This document shows positions 8,242 to 15,822 of a stretch of DNA of 38,730 nucleotides, in pieces. Source of the stretch: Mycobacterium sp. (GTDB lineage: Bacteria > Actinomycetota > Actinomycetes > Mycobacteriales > Mycobacteriaceae); NCBI RefSeq assembly GCF_025965855.1, contig NZ_JAOPWB010000232.1, positions 1 to 38,730 of the forward strand. The letters are read 5' to 3'. Each line of letters opens with the position of its first letter. The stretch's first letter is position 1. The notes beneath the pieces were generated by a model, which had not been told where the DNA came from, did not search any database, and saw only the letters and a list, made by a program, of their open reading frames with translations. Position numbers and translations under genes: made by a program.

Positions 8242-9633
8242 ATGGGCCGCAACCACCGCATCACGGGCTGGAATCCGGAAAACACGGCGGCCTGGGAGGC
8301 CGGCAACAAGAACATCGCCCGGCGCAACATGCTCTGCACGGTGGCGGGCGACCACGTCGCCTTTTCGATCTGGACCCTCTGGCCCGTGATGACCTTGTTC
8401 ATGCCCGCGTCCGTCTATGGCTTCTCGGCCGGCGACAAGCTGCTGCTCGGCGCCGTCGCCACCCTGGTCGGTGGCTGCGCGCGCATCCCGTACACGTTGG
8501 GTATCGCGACCTTCGGCGGGCGCAACTGGACGGCCGTCTCGGCGTTCGTCTTGCTGATCCCGACCGTCGGCACCGTCGTGCTGATGGCCAATCCCGGCCT
8601 GCCGCTGTGGCCGTATGTGTTGTGCGCGGCGCTGACCGGGCTGGGCGGCGGCAACTACGCGGCGTCGCTGGCCAACGTCAATGCCTTTTACCCGCAGCAC
8701 CTCAAGGGCTCGGCGCTGGCGATCAACGCCGGCGTCGGCAACCTCGGGGTCGCGGTCATCCAGCTGATCGGCCTGCTGGTGCTCGCCACCGCGGGCCATG
8801 AAGCGCCGTACTGGGTGTGCGCGGTGTACCTCGTCTTGCTCACGATCGTCGGTGTCGCGGCGGCGCTGTTCATGGACAACCTCGATCACGGCATCGAGGT
8901 CAACACCATGCGTTCGGTCCTGTTCGAGCGCGACACCTATGTGATCTCGCTGCTCTACATCTGCACCTTCGGCTCCTGGATCGGGCTTGCCTTCGCCTTC
9001 GGCCAAATGCTGCAGGTCAACTTCCTGGCGAGTGGCGAAACCACCAAGCATGCATCGCTACACGCCGCGCAGATCGCTTTCGTCGGACCGCTATTGGGCT
9101 CGTTAGCGCGCATCTACGGTGGCCGGCTGGCCGATCGCATGGGCGGCGGCCGCGTCACCCTGGGCGTCCTGGGGGGAATGATCCTGGGCGCCGGGTTGCT
9201 GGTCGCCCTCAGCACCTTCGACGACCGCAACGGCGGCTCGACAACGCTGATCGGCTACGTGATCGGCTTCATCGCCCTGTTCATCCTGTCGGGTATGGGC
9301 AACGGATCGGTGTTCAAGATGATCCCGTCGATCTTCGATGCGCGCACGCGGAGGCTGGAGCTCCCCGATGTCGAGCGTCGTCACTGGTCGCGGGCGATGT
9401 CGGGATCGGTGATCGGCTTTTGCTCCGCGGTCGGCGCGCTGGGCGGCGTGGGAATCAACCTGGCGCTGCGCGAGTCCTACCTCGACGGCGGCACCGAAAC
9501 GTCGGCCTACTGGATGTTTTTGGCCTCCTATGTGTTCGCCGCGACCCTGACCTGGATGCTGTATGTGCGCCGGCGGGCACCGGCTACCAACGCGCCGGGA
9601 TCGGTGCCCGAAGCCGAGCCCGCGAGAGTGTGA
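8242..9633 (+). CDS. narK3: Nitrate/nitrite transporter NarK3
   Basis: A 463-residue, 12-helix major facilitator of the nitrate-nitrite porter family in the inner membrane. The two nitrate signature motifs are present: GGGNYAASLANVNAFYP near 136-152 leading into KGSALAINAGVGNLGV, and the second-half GMGNGSVFKMIPSIF near 352-366. ATG 8242 (MGRNHRITGW) matches the start I recall for H37Rv NarK3 and has AGAAAGGTG upstream. In-frame starts further up lack support. It overlaps the upstream-most possible nnaR start by one base (TGATG) and sits with nnaR, a sirohydrochlorin chelatase and nirBD, so it most likely imports nitrate or exchanges nitrite for assimilation. Confidence 0.93.
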   Translation: MGRNHRITGWNPENTAAWEAGNKNIARRNMLCTVAGDHVAFSIWTLWPVMTLFMPASVYGFSAGDKLLLGAVATLVGGCARIPYTLGIATFGGRNWTAVSAFVLLIPTVGTVVLMANPGLPLWPYVLCAALTGLGGGNYAASLANVNAFYPQHLKGSALAINAGVGNLGVAVIQLIGLLVLATAGHEAPYWVCAVYLVLLTIVGVAAALFMDNLDHGIEVNTMRSVLFERDTYVISLLYICTFGSWIGLAFAFGQMLQVNFLASGETTKHASLHAAQIAFVGPLLGSLARIYGGRLADRMGGGRVTLGVLGGMILGAGLLVALSTFDDRNGGSTTLIGYVIGFIALFILSGMGNGSVFKMIPSIFDARTRRLELPDVERRHWSRAMSGSVIGFCSAVGALGGVGINLALRESYLDGGTETSAYWMFLASYVFAATLTWMLYVRRRAPATNAPGSVPEAEPARV

Positions 9634-9672
9634 TGGCGGTCGCAACAGGGGCAATGCGTCAGCAATTGCTTA

Positions 9673-9688
9673 GTAACGCGACGGAAAC
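9673..9688 (+). promoter_or_regulatory. Consensus GlnR-type box upstream of nnaR
   Basis: GTAAC-GCGACG-GAAAC fits the actinobacterial GlnR half-site pair gTnAC-N6-GaAAC exactly. It lies between the narK3 stop and the ATG at 9711, pointing to nitrogen-controlled expression of nnaR and the chelatase gene. The ATG is only 22 bases downstream, which is close for an activator, so a leaderless start or a later start codon would be needed. GlnR control of nirBD-type genes is established in mycobacteria; this particular site is an inference. Confidence 0.5.
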
Positions 9689-9710
9689 GTCCCAGGCATA
9701 CACAGGTCTT

Positions 9711-10862
9711 ATGGCTCAGCCGAAGTCCGTGCCGCTGACCGGCTACCGGGTTGCGGTTACCTCAGCGCGGCGTGCCGAGGAGCTCTGCGCGCTCCTGAGC
9801 CGGCAGGGCGCCGAGGTCTGCAGCGCGCCCGCGATCAACATGATCTCGCTGCCCGACGACGACGAATTGCACAGCCACACTGTGGCTTTGATCGCCGAAG
9901 CGCCCGACATCCTGATTGTGCACACCGGCATCGGCTTCCGCGGTTGGCTGGCCGCGGCCGAGGGATGGGGCCTGGCCACCCAGCTGATCGCGTCGTTGGC
10001 GAAGACCCGGATCGTGTCGCGTGGGCCCAAGGGCACGGGCGCGGTGCGCGCCGCCGGGCTGCACGAGGAGTGGTCTCCTGAGTCCGAATCCTCACAGGAG
10101 GTGCTGGAGTATCTGCTCGAGTCGGGCGTGTCCGGGAAGCGCATCGCCATCCAGCTGCACGGCGCCGCCGACGCGTGGGACCCGTTCCCGGAATTCATCG
10201 GCGGCTTGCGTTTCGCGGGCGCCGAGGTGGTGCCCATCCGGGTGTACCGGTGGAAGTCAACACCATTGGGCGGGGACTTCGATCAGCTGGTGACGGGGAT
10301 CGCACGACGGCAGTTCGACGCGGTCACCTTCACGTCGGCGCCCGCGGCGGCGGCGGTGCTGGAACGCAGTCGCGACTTGGCCGTCGAGGACCAGGTGCTG
10401 GAGGCCCTGCGCACCGATGTGCACGCGATGTGCGTCGGCCCGGTGACTTCCAAACCGCTGATCCGCAAAGGCGTCCCGACATCAGCGCCCGAGCGAATGC
10501 GGCTGGGCGCCTTGGCCCGGCACATCGCCGAGGAGCTGCCGCTGCTCGGATCGTGCACCGTGAAGGTGGCCGGCCACACGGTCGACATCCGCGGAACCTG
10601 CGTGCTGGTGGACGGCTCGATCAGGCTGCTGTCGCCGTCGGCGATGTCAGTGCTGCGTGCACTGGCACAACGACCGGGCGACGTCGTCGCCCGTACCGAC
10701 CTGTTACGGGTGCTGCCCGGCAACAGCAACGATCCGCACGCCGTCGACACGGCGGTGCTTCGGCTGCGAACGGCCTTGGGCGACAAGAACATGATCGCAA
10801 CGGTGGTCAAGCGCGGTTACCGTCTCGCCATCGACCCGCCGGACGGCGCCCGATGGACCTGA
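9711..10862 (+). CDS. nnaR: Nitrate-assimilation regulator NnaR (HemD domain fused to OmpR-type DNA-binding domain)
   Basis: A 383-residue two-domain protein. Residues about 8-265 are a uroporphyrinogen-III synthase (HemD)-like fold (GYRVAVTSARRAEELCALL, IVSRGPKGTGAVRAAGL, DAVTFTSAPAAAAVL). Residues about 285-378 form an OmpR/PhoB winged helix (LLSPSAMSVLRALAQRPGDVVARTDLL ... VDTAVLRLRTALGD ... VVKRGYRLA). NnaR homologues in Streptomyces and M. smegmatis activate nitrate and nitrite assimilation genes together with GlnR (established). ATG 9711 (MAQPKSVPLTGYRVAV) matches the H37Rv Rv0260c start as recalled. A possible ATG at 9633 would add 26 residues and overlap the narK3 stop. Its own 3' end overlaps the chelatase gene by 10 bases, implying translational coupling. 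Confidence 0.9.
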   Translation: MAQPKSVPLTGYRVAVTSARRAEELCALLSRQGAEVCSAPAINMISLPDDDELHSHTVALIAEAPDILIVHTGIGFRGWLAAAEGWGLATQLIASLAKTRIVSRGPKGTGAVRAAGLHEEWSPESESSQEVLEYLLESGVSGKRIAIQLHGAADAWDPFPEFIGGLRFAGAEVVPIRVYRWKSTPLGGDFDQLVTGIARRQFDAVTFTSAPAAAAVLERSRDLAVEDQVLEALRTDVHAMCVGPVTSKPLIRKGVPTSAPERMRLGALARHIAEELPLLGSCTVKVAGHTVDIRGTCVLVDGSIRLLSPSAMSVLRALAQRPGDVVARTDLLRVLPGNSNDPHAVDTAVLRLRTALGDKNMIATVVKRGYRLAIDPPDGARWT

Positions 10863-11674
10863 TCCTGGCCGCGCACGGCACCCGCAGGTCGGGCGGTGTC
10901 GCGATGGTCGGAGACCTTGCGGCGCAGGTGAGCTCGCTGCTCGGCCGCCGCGTGCAGGTCGCGTTCGTCGACGTTTTGGGCCCCACGCCCGGCGAGGTGC
11001 TGTCGCGGGCGGCGACCGGCGGCCGCCCCGCCGTCGTGGTGCCGGCGTTCTTGTCGCGCGGATATCACGTGCGCACCGACGTGCCCGCCCATGTGGCGGC
11101 CAGCGGCCACCGCAACGTCAGTGTCGCCCCCGCCCTGGGACCGAGTGGGGAGATCGCGCGGATAGTCGCCGACCAGCTGGTGCAATCCGGTTGGCGTCTG
11201 GGTGATTCGGTGATTCTGGCGGCGGCGGGCACCACGGATATGAGGGCGCGGGCCGACCTGCACGTCACCGCGACGACGCTATCCGCGCTGGTGGGATCGC
11301 GGGTGCGGCTGGGATTCGCGGCCACCGGCGATCCGTCCGTGGCCGACGCGGTCGCTGCCGCTCGCCGCGGGGGCGCGGAGCGCGTCGTCGTCGCCTCATA
11401 TCTACTTGCCGACGGCCTGTTTCAACAGCGCCTGGGGGCCAGCGGCGCCGACGTGGTCAGTCGACCGCTGGGCACCCATCCGGGGCTGGCCCGGCTGATC
11501 GCGAACCGCTTCCGCCGCGCCGCGCCCGGCCTCGTTCCCGTCGCGACGCGGCACGCGTCGCGGCGCCCCAGCCGGCGGCGAACCCAAGCGGCCCATGCGC
11601 TTTCGAGTTCGTTGGAGCACAGTGTTCTCCAGGCCTCGGCGGCCAATAGGCACGCCGATGGCCGCGACGCTTGA
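10853..11674 (+). CDS. Sirohydrochlorin chelatase (CbiX/SirB family)
   Basis: Inserts iron (or cobalt) into sirohydrochlorin. Here it would supply siroheme for NirB, encoded convergently downstream. ATG 10853 overlaps the nnaR end. The N-terminal MDLILAAHGTRRSGG carries the metal-binding His of the family, PAFLSRGYHVRTDVP (near 60-75) has the second conserved His region, and a second repeat-like half runs from SVILAAAGTTDMRARADL to ASYLLADGLFQQRL. The 273 residues exceed the about 250 expected from the H37Rv homologue. The last 35 or so, from RRAAPGLVPVATRH onward, are Arg/Ala/Ser-rich, contain a DNA hairpin at 11542-11562, and look like read-through rather than domain. Confidence 0.87.
   Translation: MDLILAAHGTRRSGGVAMVGDLAAQVSSLLGRRVQVAFVDVLGPTPGEVLSRAATGGRPAVVVPAFLSRGYHVRTDVPAHVAASGHRNVSVAPALGPSGEIARIVADQLVQSGWRLGDSVILAAAGTTDMRARADLHVTATTLSALVGSRVRLGFAATGDPSVADAVAAARRGGAERVVVASYLLADGLFQQRLGASGADVVSRPLGTHPGLARLIANRFRRAAPGLVPVATRHASRRPSRRRTQAAHALSSSLEHSVLQASAANRHADGRDA
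11542..11562. repeat. Hairpin in the 3' end of the chelatase gene
   Basis: CGCGACGCG-GCA-CGCGTCGCG is a perfect 9-bp inverted repeat with a 3-base loop. It lies inside the unusual C-terminal extension and lacks a T-tract. It may be a degenerate terminator whose upstream stop codon was lost. Confidence 0.4.
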
Positions 11675-11679
11675 TCTTT

Positions 11680-11697
11680 GATCGCATTCCGGCGATC
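11680..11697. repeat. Inverted repeat before the TetR-C gene
   Basis: GATCGC and GCGATC flank ATTCCG, ending 8 bases before the ATG at 11706 and just after the chelatase stop. It could be an operator or a weak terminator hairpin. Confidence 0.35.
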
Positions 11698-11705
11698 CTG
11701 ACACC

Positions 11706-12155
11706 ATGCCCCGTCGCGAAGAGCCATCGCGTGGGCTGCTCGACCCGGTGGCCAAGATGCTGCGGTTGCCCTTCGGCACACCGGAGTTCATCGACCGGAT
11801 CGTCACCGGCGGGGTCAACCAAGTGGGCCGCCGGACGTTGCACATGCTGATCACCACCTGGGACGCGGCGGGCGGCGGCCCGTTCGCGGCCAGTGCGATC
11901 GCGTCCACGGGACTGGCGAAGACCGCCGAGATCGTGCAGGGCATGTTCATCGGCCCGGTCTTCGGCCCGCTGCTGAAAACCCTGGGGGCCGACAAGGTCG
12001 CCGTGCGGGCGTCGTTGTGCGCCTCTCAGTTGGTGGGTCTCGGCATCATGCGCTACGGCGTGCGCTCCGAACCGCTGCACTCGATGTCGGTGGACGCGCT
12101 CGTCGACGCGATCGGCCCGACGTTGCAGCGCTACCTGGTCGGCGATATCGACTAG
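11706..12155 (+). CDS. Orphan TetR C-terminal ligand-domain protein without helix-turn-helix
   Basis: A 149-residue protein resembling only the C-terminal part of TetR regulators. After a short MPRREEPSRGLLDPVAKML lead it has VTGGVNQVGRRTLHMLITTWD, then GGGPFAASAIASTGLAKTAEI, GMFIGPVFGPLLKTLGADKVAVRASLCASQLVGLGIMRYGV and a final helix VDALVDAIGPTLQRYLVGD. This is the pattern of the TetR_C_16-type ligand domain. No helix-turn-helix can be read in any frame just upstream. The H37Rv counterpart Rv0258c has about the same length, so the truncation seems conserved rather than recent. Its stop overlaps the nirD stop by four bases (convergent). It may bind a ligand or heterodimerise; the function is unknown. 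Confidence 0.7.
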   Translation: MPRREEPSRGLLDPVAKMLRLPFGTPEFIDRIVTGGVNQVGRRTLHMLITTWDAAGGGPFAASAIASTGLAKTAEIVQGMFIGPVFGPLLKTLGADKVAVRASLCASQLVGLGIMRYGVRSEPLHSMSVDALVDAIGPTLQRYLVGDID

Positions 12156-12517
12156 TCAGCGATCCGCCCGATCTGGACGTGGCCCTCGGGCGTGACGCGC
12201 GCCGGGTAAACCGGCACCGACACCCGGGGATCGTCCAGGCAGGAACCGTCCTCGAGCGCGAAAGCCTGTTTGAGGATGGGTGATTGGACGGTGGCACGGC
12301 CGCCGCGGTCTCCGACGATCCCGCGCGAAAGCACGGCCGCGCCGGAGAACGGGTCGACGTTCCCGACCGCGTGCACCGACCCGTCGTCGAGCCGGAACAG
12401 CGCCGCCTGCGACCCGTCATCGAGGAGCACTCCGACGCCACGACCCGGAATCATGTGGTCGTACGCGCAGGCGGTCGTCCACACCTGAATATGTTGAGCG
12501 TCATTGAGAAGTGTCAT
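12152..12517 (-). CDS. nirD: Nitrite reductase (NADH) small subunit NirD
   Basis: A 121-residue Rieske-fold protein that accompanies NirB in the assimilatory reduction of nitrite to ammonium in the cytoplasm. Typical segments are GVGVLLDDGSQAALFRLDDGSVHAVGNVDPFSGAAVLSRGIVG split by the usual loops, then SPILKQAFALEDGSCLDDP and VPVYPARV. As in other NirD proteins, the Cys/His ligands of a true Rieske cluster are absent, so it is structural. It starts 12 bases after the nirB stop with AAGGGAG upstream, so nirB-nirD is an operon. Its 3' end meets the TetR-C gene. Confidence 0.95.
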   Translation of the reverse strand: MTLLNDAQHIQVWTTACAYDHMIPGRGVGVLLDDGSQAALFRLDDGSVHAVGNVDPFSGAAVLSRGIVGDRGGRATVQSPILKQAFALEDGSCLDDPRVSVPVYPARVTPEGHVQIGRIAD

Positions 12518-12529
12518 CGTTCTCCCTTG

Positions 12530-15094
12530 TCATCCGCCGACCCGCGGCATCCCAATGGGCACAGGCACTTTGCGTCCGGCGCGCTCGATGAACGTCACCG
12601 TCGAATCGACGGCATCAGGCGCGTTGACGAAGGAGACGAACCGCGACAGCTTGTCCGGATCCTCCAGCACGCCCTTCCATTCGCACTTGTAGTTCTGCAC
12701 GTGCCGCTCCATTGCGGCCTCGAATTCCTGGGCCAGGCCCAGCGAGTCGTCGCACACGACCTCGCGCAGGTGATCCAGGCCGCCGTCCAGCGATTCGACC
12801 CACGGCGCGGTGCGTTGCAGCCGATCGGCCGTCCGGATGTAGTACATGAGGAACCGGTCGACGTAGCGGACCAGCGTCTCGGTGTCCAGGTCGCTCGCCA
12901 GCAGCTGAGCGTGCTTGGGCGTCATGCCGCCGTTGCCGCCGACGTAGAGGTTCCAACCCTTTTCGGTGGCGATGACGCCCACGTCCTTGCTGCGGGCCTC
13001 GGCGCACTCCCGCGCGCAACCGGAGACGCCGAGCTTGATCTTGTGCGGGGCACGCAGGCCGCGGTATCGCAGCTCCAGGTCGATGGCCAGCTGCACCGAA
13101 TCCCGCTGGCCGTAACGGCACCAATCACTGCCCACGCAGCTCTTCACGGTGCGCAACGCCTTGCCGTAGGCGTGGCCGGATTCCATGCCGCCGTCGACCA
13201 GCCGCTTCCAGATCTGCGGCAACTGGTCCACCCGGGCGCCGAACAGGTCGATCCGCTGGCCGCCGGTGATCTTGGTGTAAAGCCCGAAGTCCTGCGCGAT
13301 CTGGCCGATCAGGATCAGGTGCTCCGGCTTGATGTCCCCGCCGGGTACCCGCGGGACCACCGAGTAGCTGCCGTTCTTCTGGATGTTGGCCAGGAAGTGG
13401 TCGTTGGAATCCTGCAGCGAGGCTTGCTCGCCCTCGAGGATGTGGTCGGAGCCGGTGGACGCCAGGATCGACGCGACCACCGGTTTGCAGATGTCGCAAC
13501 CCTTTCCGCGGCCGAAACGCTCCAGCAGGCCCGAGAAGGTCCGGATTTCGGTGGCGGTGATGATCTCGAAAAGCTCCGCCCGCGACTGGCTGAAGTGCTC
13601 GCACAGCGCCTTGGACTGCTCCACGCCCTCGGCTTCCAACAGCTGCTTGAGCAGCGGCACACACGACCCACACGAGGTACCGGCGGCCGTGGACGACTTC
13701 AGCGCGGGAACGTCGGCGCAGCCGCCGGCGATCGCGCCCTTCAGATCACCCTTGGTGATGTTGTTGCACGAGCAGATCTGCGCCGAATCCGGCAGCGCCC
13801 CGACGCCCAGGCCCCCTGCGCCGTCGGCCTGGGCCGGCGCGATCAGCGCCAGCGGATCCCCCGGCAGCTCGCTGCCGACCATGGGCCGCAGCACACCGTA
13901 CGACGACGCGTCGCCCACCAGGACCCCGCCGAGGAGGGTCTTGGCGTCGTCGGACAGCACCAGCTTGGCGTAGGTCCGGTTCACCGCGTCGTTGATGGCG
14001 ACCTCGAGGCAGTTCTCCGTCACCCCCATCGCGTCGCCGAAGCTGGCGACGTCGACGCCGAGCAGTTTGAGCTTTGTCGACAGGTCCGCTTCACCGAACT
14101 CCGCGGCGCCGTCCAGCATCCGGTCCGCCACCACCTCGGCGGAGGTATAACCGGGCCCGACCAGGCCGTAGCACCGCCCCCCGATCGCCGCGACCTCACC
14201 GATCGCATAGATGTCGGGATCGCTTGTACGGCAAGACAAATCGGTGAACACACCGCCCCGCTCGCCGCGCGCCAATCCCGCGGCCGCGGCCAGCTCGTCG
14301 CGCGGCCGGATGCCGGCCGCGAAGATCACCACGCCGGCGTCGATGAGCTCACCGTCGGTCAGGCGCACCCGCGCCGACGTGGAGCCGTCCGAATGCTGCA
14401 CGGATTCGATCGATTCGGTACCCGTCCCGACGTGCACGGCGATGTCGAGTTCGGTGACCATTCTCGCCAGCAGCGCGCCGCCGGCCTCGTCGATCTGCTG
14501 GGCCATCAGCCGCGGCATCATCTCGACGACGTGCGTCTGCAACCCGAACTGGCGCAGCGCATTAGCGGCCTCGAGCCCCAGGAGGCCGCCGCCGATGACC
14601 ACCCCTGCGGTGGTGTGCCCGGCCTCCAGCGTGCGCTGGGCGTCGGCGCGGATGGCGTCGAGGTCGTCGAGCGTGCGGTAAACGTGGCACTGGGGCAGAT
14701 CGTGGCCGGGCACCGGCGGGACGAAGGCGTAGGACCCGGTGGCCAGCACCAGGGCGTCATAGCTGTGCCGTTGACCGTCGGCGGTCACCACGGACTTTGC
14801 GTCGCGGTCGATTTCGGTGACGCGGGCGTTCAGCAGCAGCCGGACCCGCTCGTCACCGGCGTAGTCGTTGCCGGGCAGTGCCAGCAGTTGGCGGTCCCAG
14901 CTTTCGGTGTAGGAGGTCAAACCGACGCGGTCATAGGCGGCGTCGGCCTCCTCCGCCAAAACCGTGATGCTCCAATGCCCTTCGGTGTCGCGGGCGCGGA
15001 GCGCCTCGACCAGCCGGTGGCCAACCATGCCGTGCCCGACCACGATGACGTGGCGCGCAGCACGGTCCGCGCGCCAGGTTTCGGATTGGGCCAT
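12530..15094 (-). CDS. nirB: Nitrite reductase (NADH) large subunit NirB
   Basis: An 854-residue assimilatory nitrite reductase taking six electrons from NADH through FAD, iron-sulfur clusters and siroheme. Domains in order: FAD/NAD(P) oxidoreductase (HVIVVGHGMVG near 15, VVIGGGLLGLEAANAL near 150, DIYAIGE near 285); BFD-like [2Fe-2S] domain (CSC at about 441-443 and GTSCGSC about 33 residues later); nitrite/sulfite reductase domain with SCVGSDWCRYGQ (C-x5-C, near 652) and GVSGCAREC (C-x3-C, near 690) binding the 4Fe-4S-siroheme centre. ATG 15094 is chosen. An in-frame GTG lies six bases earlier, and neither has a ribosome binding site. A TACCCT box seven bases upstream of the ATG suggests a leaderless start. 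Siroheme likely depends on the chelatase encoded nearby. Confidence 0.96.
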   Translation of the reverse strand: MAQSETWRADRAARHVIVVGHGMVGHRLVEALRARDTEGHWSITVLAEEADAAYDRVGLTSYTESWDRQLLALPGNDYAGDERVRLLLNARVTEIDRDAKSVVTADGQRHSYDALVLATGSYAFVPPVPGHDLPQCHVYRTLDDLDAIRADAQRTLEAGHTTAGVVIGGGLLGLEAANALRQFGLQTHVVEMMPRLMAQQIDEAGGALLARMVTELDIAVHVGTGTESIESVQHSDGSTSARVRLTDGELIDAGVVIFAAGIRPRDELAAAAGLARGERGGVFTDLSCRTSDPDIYAIGEVAAIGGRCYGLVGPGYTSAEVVADRMLDGAAEFGEADLSTKLKLLGVDVASFGDAMGVTENCLEVAINDAVNRTYAKLVLSDDAKTLLGGVLVGDASSYGVLRPMVGSELPGDPLALIAPAQADGAGGLGVGALPDSAQICSCNNITKGDLKGAIAGGCADVPALKSSTAAGTSCGSCVPLLKQLLEAEGVEQSKALCEHFSQSRAELFEIITATEIRTFSGLLERFGRGKGCDICKPVVASILASTGSDHILEGEQASLQDSNDHFLANIQKNGSYSVVPRVPGGDIKPEHLILIGQIAQDFGLYTKITGGQRIDLFGARVDQLPQIWKRLVDGGMESGHAYGKALRTVKSCVGSDWCRYGQRDSVQLAIDLELRYRGLRAPHKIKLGVSGCARECAEARSKDVGVIATEKGWNLYVGGNGGMTPKHAQLLASDLDTETLVRYVDRFLMYYIRTADRLQRTAPWVESLDGGLDHLREVVCDDSLGLAQEFEAAMERHVQNYKCEWKGVLEDPDKLSRFVSFVNAPDAVDSTVTFIERAGRKVPVPIGMPRVGG

Positions 15095-15216
15095 GGCCAC
15101 GAGGGTAGGGGCGCGAAATTAACTCGAAATCGCGCAATGTGACGCCCATATGACGGCGCGCTCACACCTCACAACGACGGCTGTGACACTGTTCGCTGCC
15201 GGCGAATGCCCCGGGT

Positions 15217-15243
15217 GGAACTTTAGCGTGGTCGACTCATGTT
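15217..15243 (+). promoter_or_regulatory. SigE/SigH-like promoter of hsp
   Basis: GGAAC (15217-15221) and GTT (15241-15243) are separated by 19 bases, fitting the GGAAC-N18/19-GTT pattern of mycobacterial SigE/SigH promoters. It would start transcription near 15250, about 60 bases before the hsp ATG. The M. tuberculosis homologue is known to be induced by heat and oxidative stress under these sigma factors. A full HspR (HAIR) inverted repeat was not found. Confidence 0.5.
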
Positions 15244-15310
15244 TGTAGGATTTGCCGGCCGGAGAGGCGCCGATCACAGCAAACTCACAAGCAAGCGAAA
15301 GGAGATATCC

Positions 15311-15751
15311 ATGAGCAACCTCGCATTGTGGTCGCGACGGGCCTGGGACACCGACCGGTGGTTGCGTGACTTCTTCGGCCCCGCCGCGGCGACGGACTGG
15401 TTCAAGCCGGTGAACAGCGGTTTCACGCCGGCCGCCGAGATCGTCAAGGACGGCGATGACGCGGTGGTCCGCCTGGAACTGCCGGGTGTCGACGTAGAGA
15501 GAGACGTCGACGTCGACGTCGACAAGGGCCGGCTGGTCATTCACGGCGAACACCGCGACGAGCGCGCGGAGGAGGAGAACGGCCGCACCCTGCGTGAGAT
15601 TCGTTATGGATCCTTCCGCCGGTCGTTCCAGCTGCCCGCGCACGTCACCGGCGAGGCCCTCACCGCGTCGTACGACGACGGCGTGCTGACCGCGCGGGTT
15701 GCCGGTGCGTACGCCGGCACCCAGGCACAGCGCATGGCCATCACGAAGTAA
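15311..15751 (+). CDS. hsp: Hsp20-family small heat-shock protein (Acr2-like)
   Basis: A 146-residue small heat-shock chaperone that holds unfolding proteins without ATP. The alpha-crystallin domain spans about residues 38-135: FTPAAEIVKDGDDAVVRLELPGVDVERDVDVDVDKGRLVIHGEH, then the charged ERAEEENG loop, YGSFRRSFQLP, and DGVLTARV, the usual dimer-edge motif. The C-terminal tail ends QRMAITK without an obvious I-x-I. ATG 15311 follows AAAGGAG by seven bases. It diverges from nirB and ends in a strong terminator, so it is monocistronic. It corresponds to H37Rv Rv0251c by context. A run of GTCGAC-type repeats encodes DVDVDVD. Confidence 0.93.
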   Translation: MSNLALWSRRAWDTDRWLRDFFGPAAATDWFKPVNSGFTPAAEIVKDGDDAVVRLELPGVDVERDVDVDVDKGRLVIHGEHRDERAEEENGRTLREIRYGSFRRSFQLPAHVTGEALTASYDDGVLTARVAGAYAGTQAQRMAITK

Positions 15752-15767
15752 TTCCGGAGCGCGAACA

Positions 15768-15813
15768 GACGCAAAAGCCCACGCGCGCAGGGCGCGTCGG
15801 GGGCTTTTGCGTC
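15768..15813 (+). terminator. Strong intrinsic-type terminator after hsp
   Basis: GACGCAAAAGCCC (15768-15780) pairs perfectly with GGGCTTTTGCGTC (15801-15813), with a further inner GC-rich pairing ACGCGC/GCGCGT. It begins 16 bases after the hsp stop. The arms carry A4/T4 tracts, so it may work in both directions. Confidence 0.85.
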
Positions 15814-15822
15814 TTCTCGCCG

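Noticed and set aside
9633..9710. nnaR start at ATG 9633 overlapping the narK3 stop
   Set aside because: The extra 26 residues are not in the remembered H37Rv protein and contain the GlnR-like box, which suggests an untranslated promoter region. It remains possible.
12284..15142. Very long plus-strand frame of over 900 codons opposite nirB
   Set aside because: It is an antisense shadow of the GC-rich nirB codons. NirB has all cofactor motifs, while the shadow shows only His/Arg/Gly/Val-rich low-complexity sequence.
15100..15310. GlnR boxes upstream of nirB
   Set aside because: Two GTCACA elements occur on the minus strand, but neither is followed at six bases by a GaAAC-like half, so no box was called.
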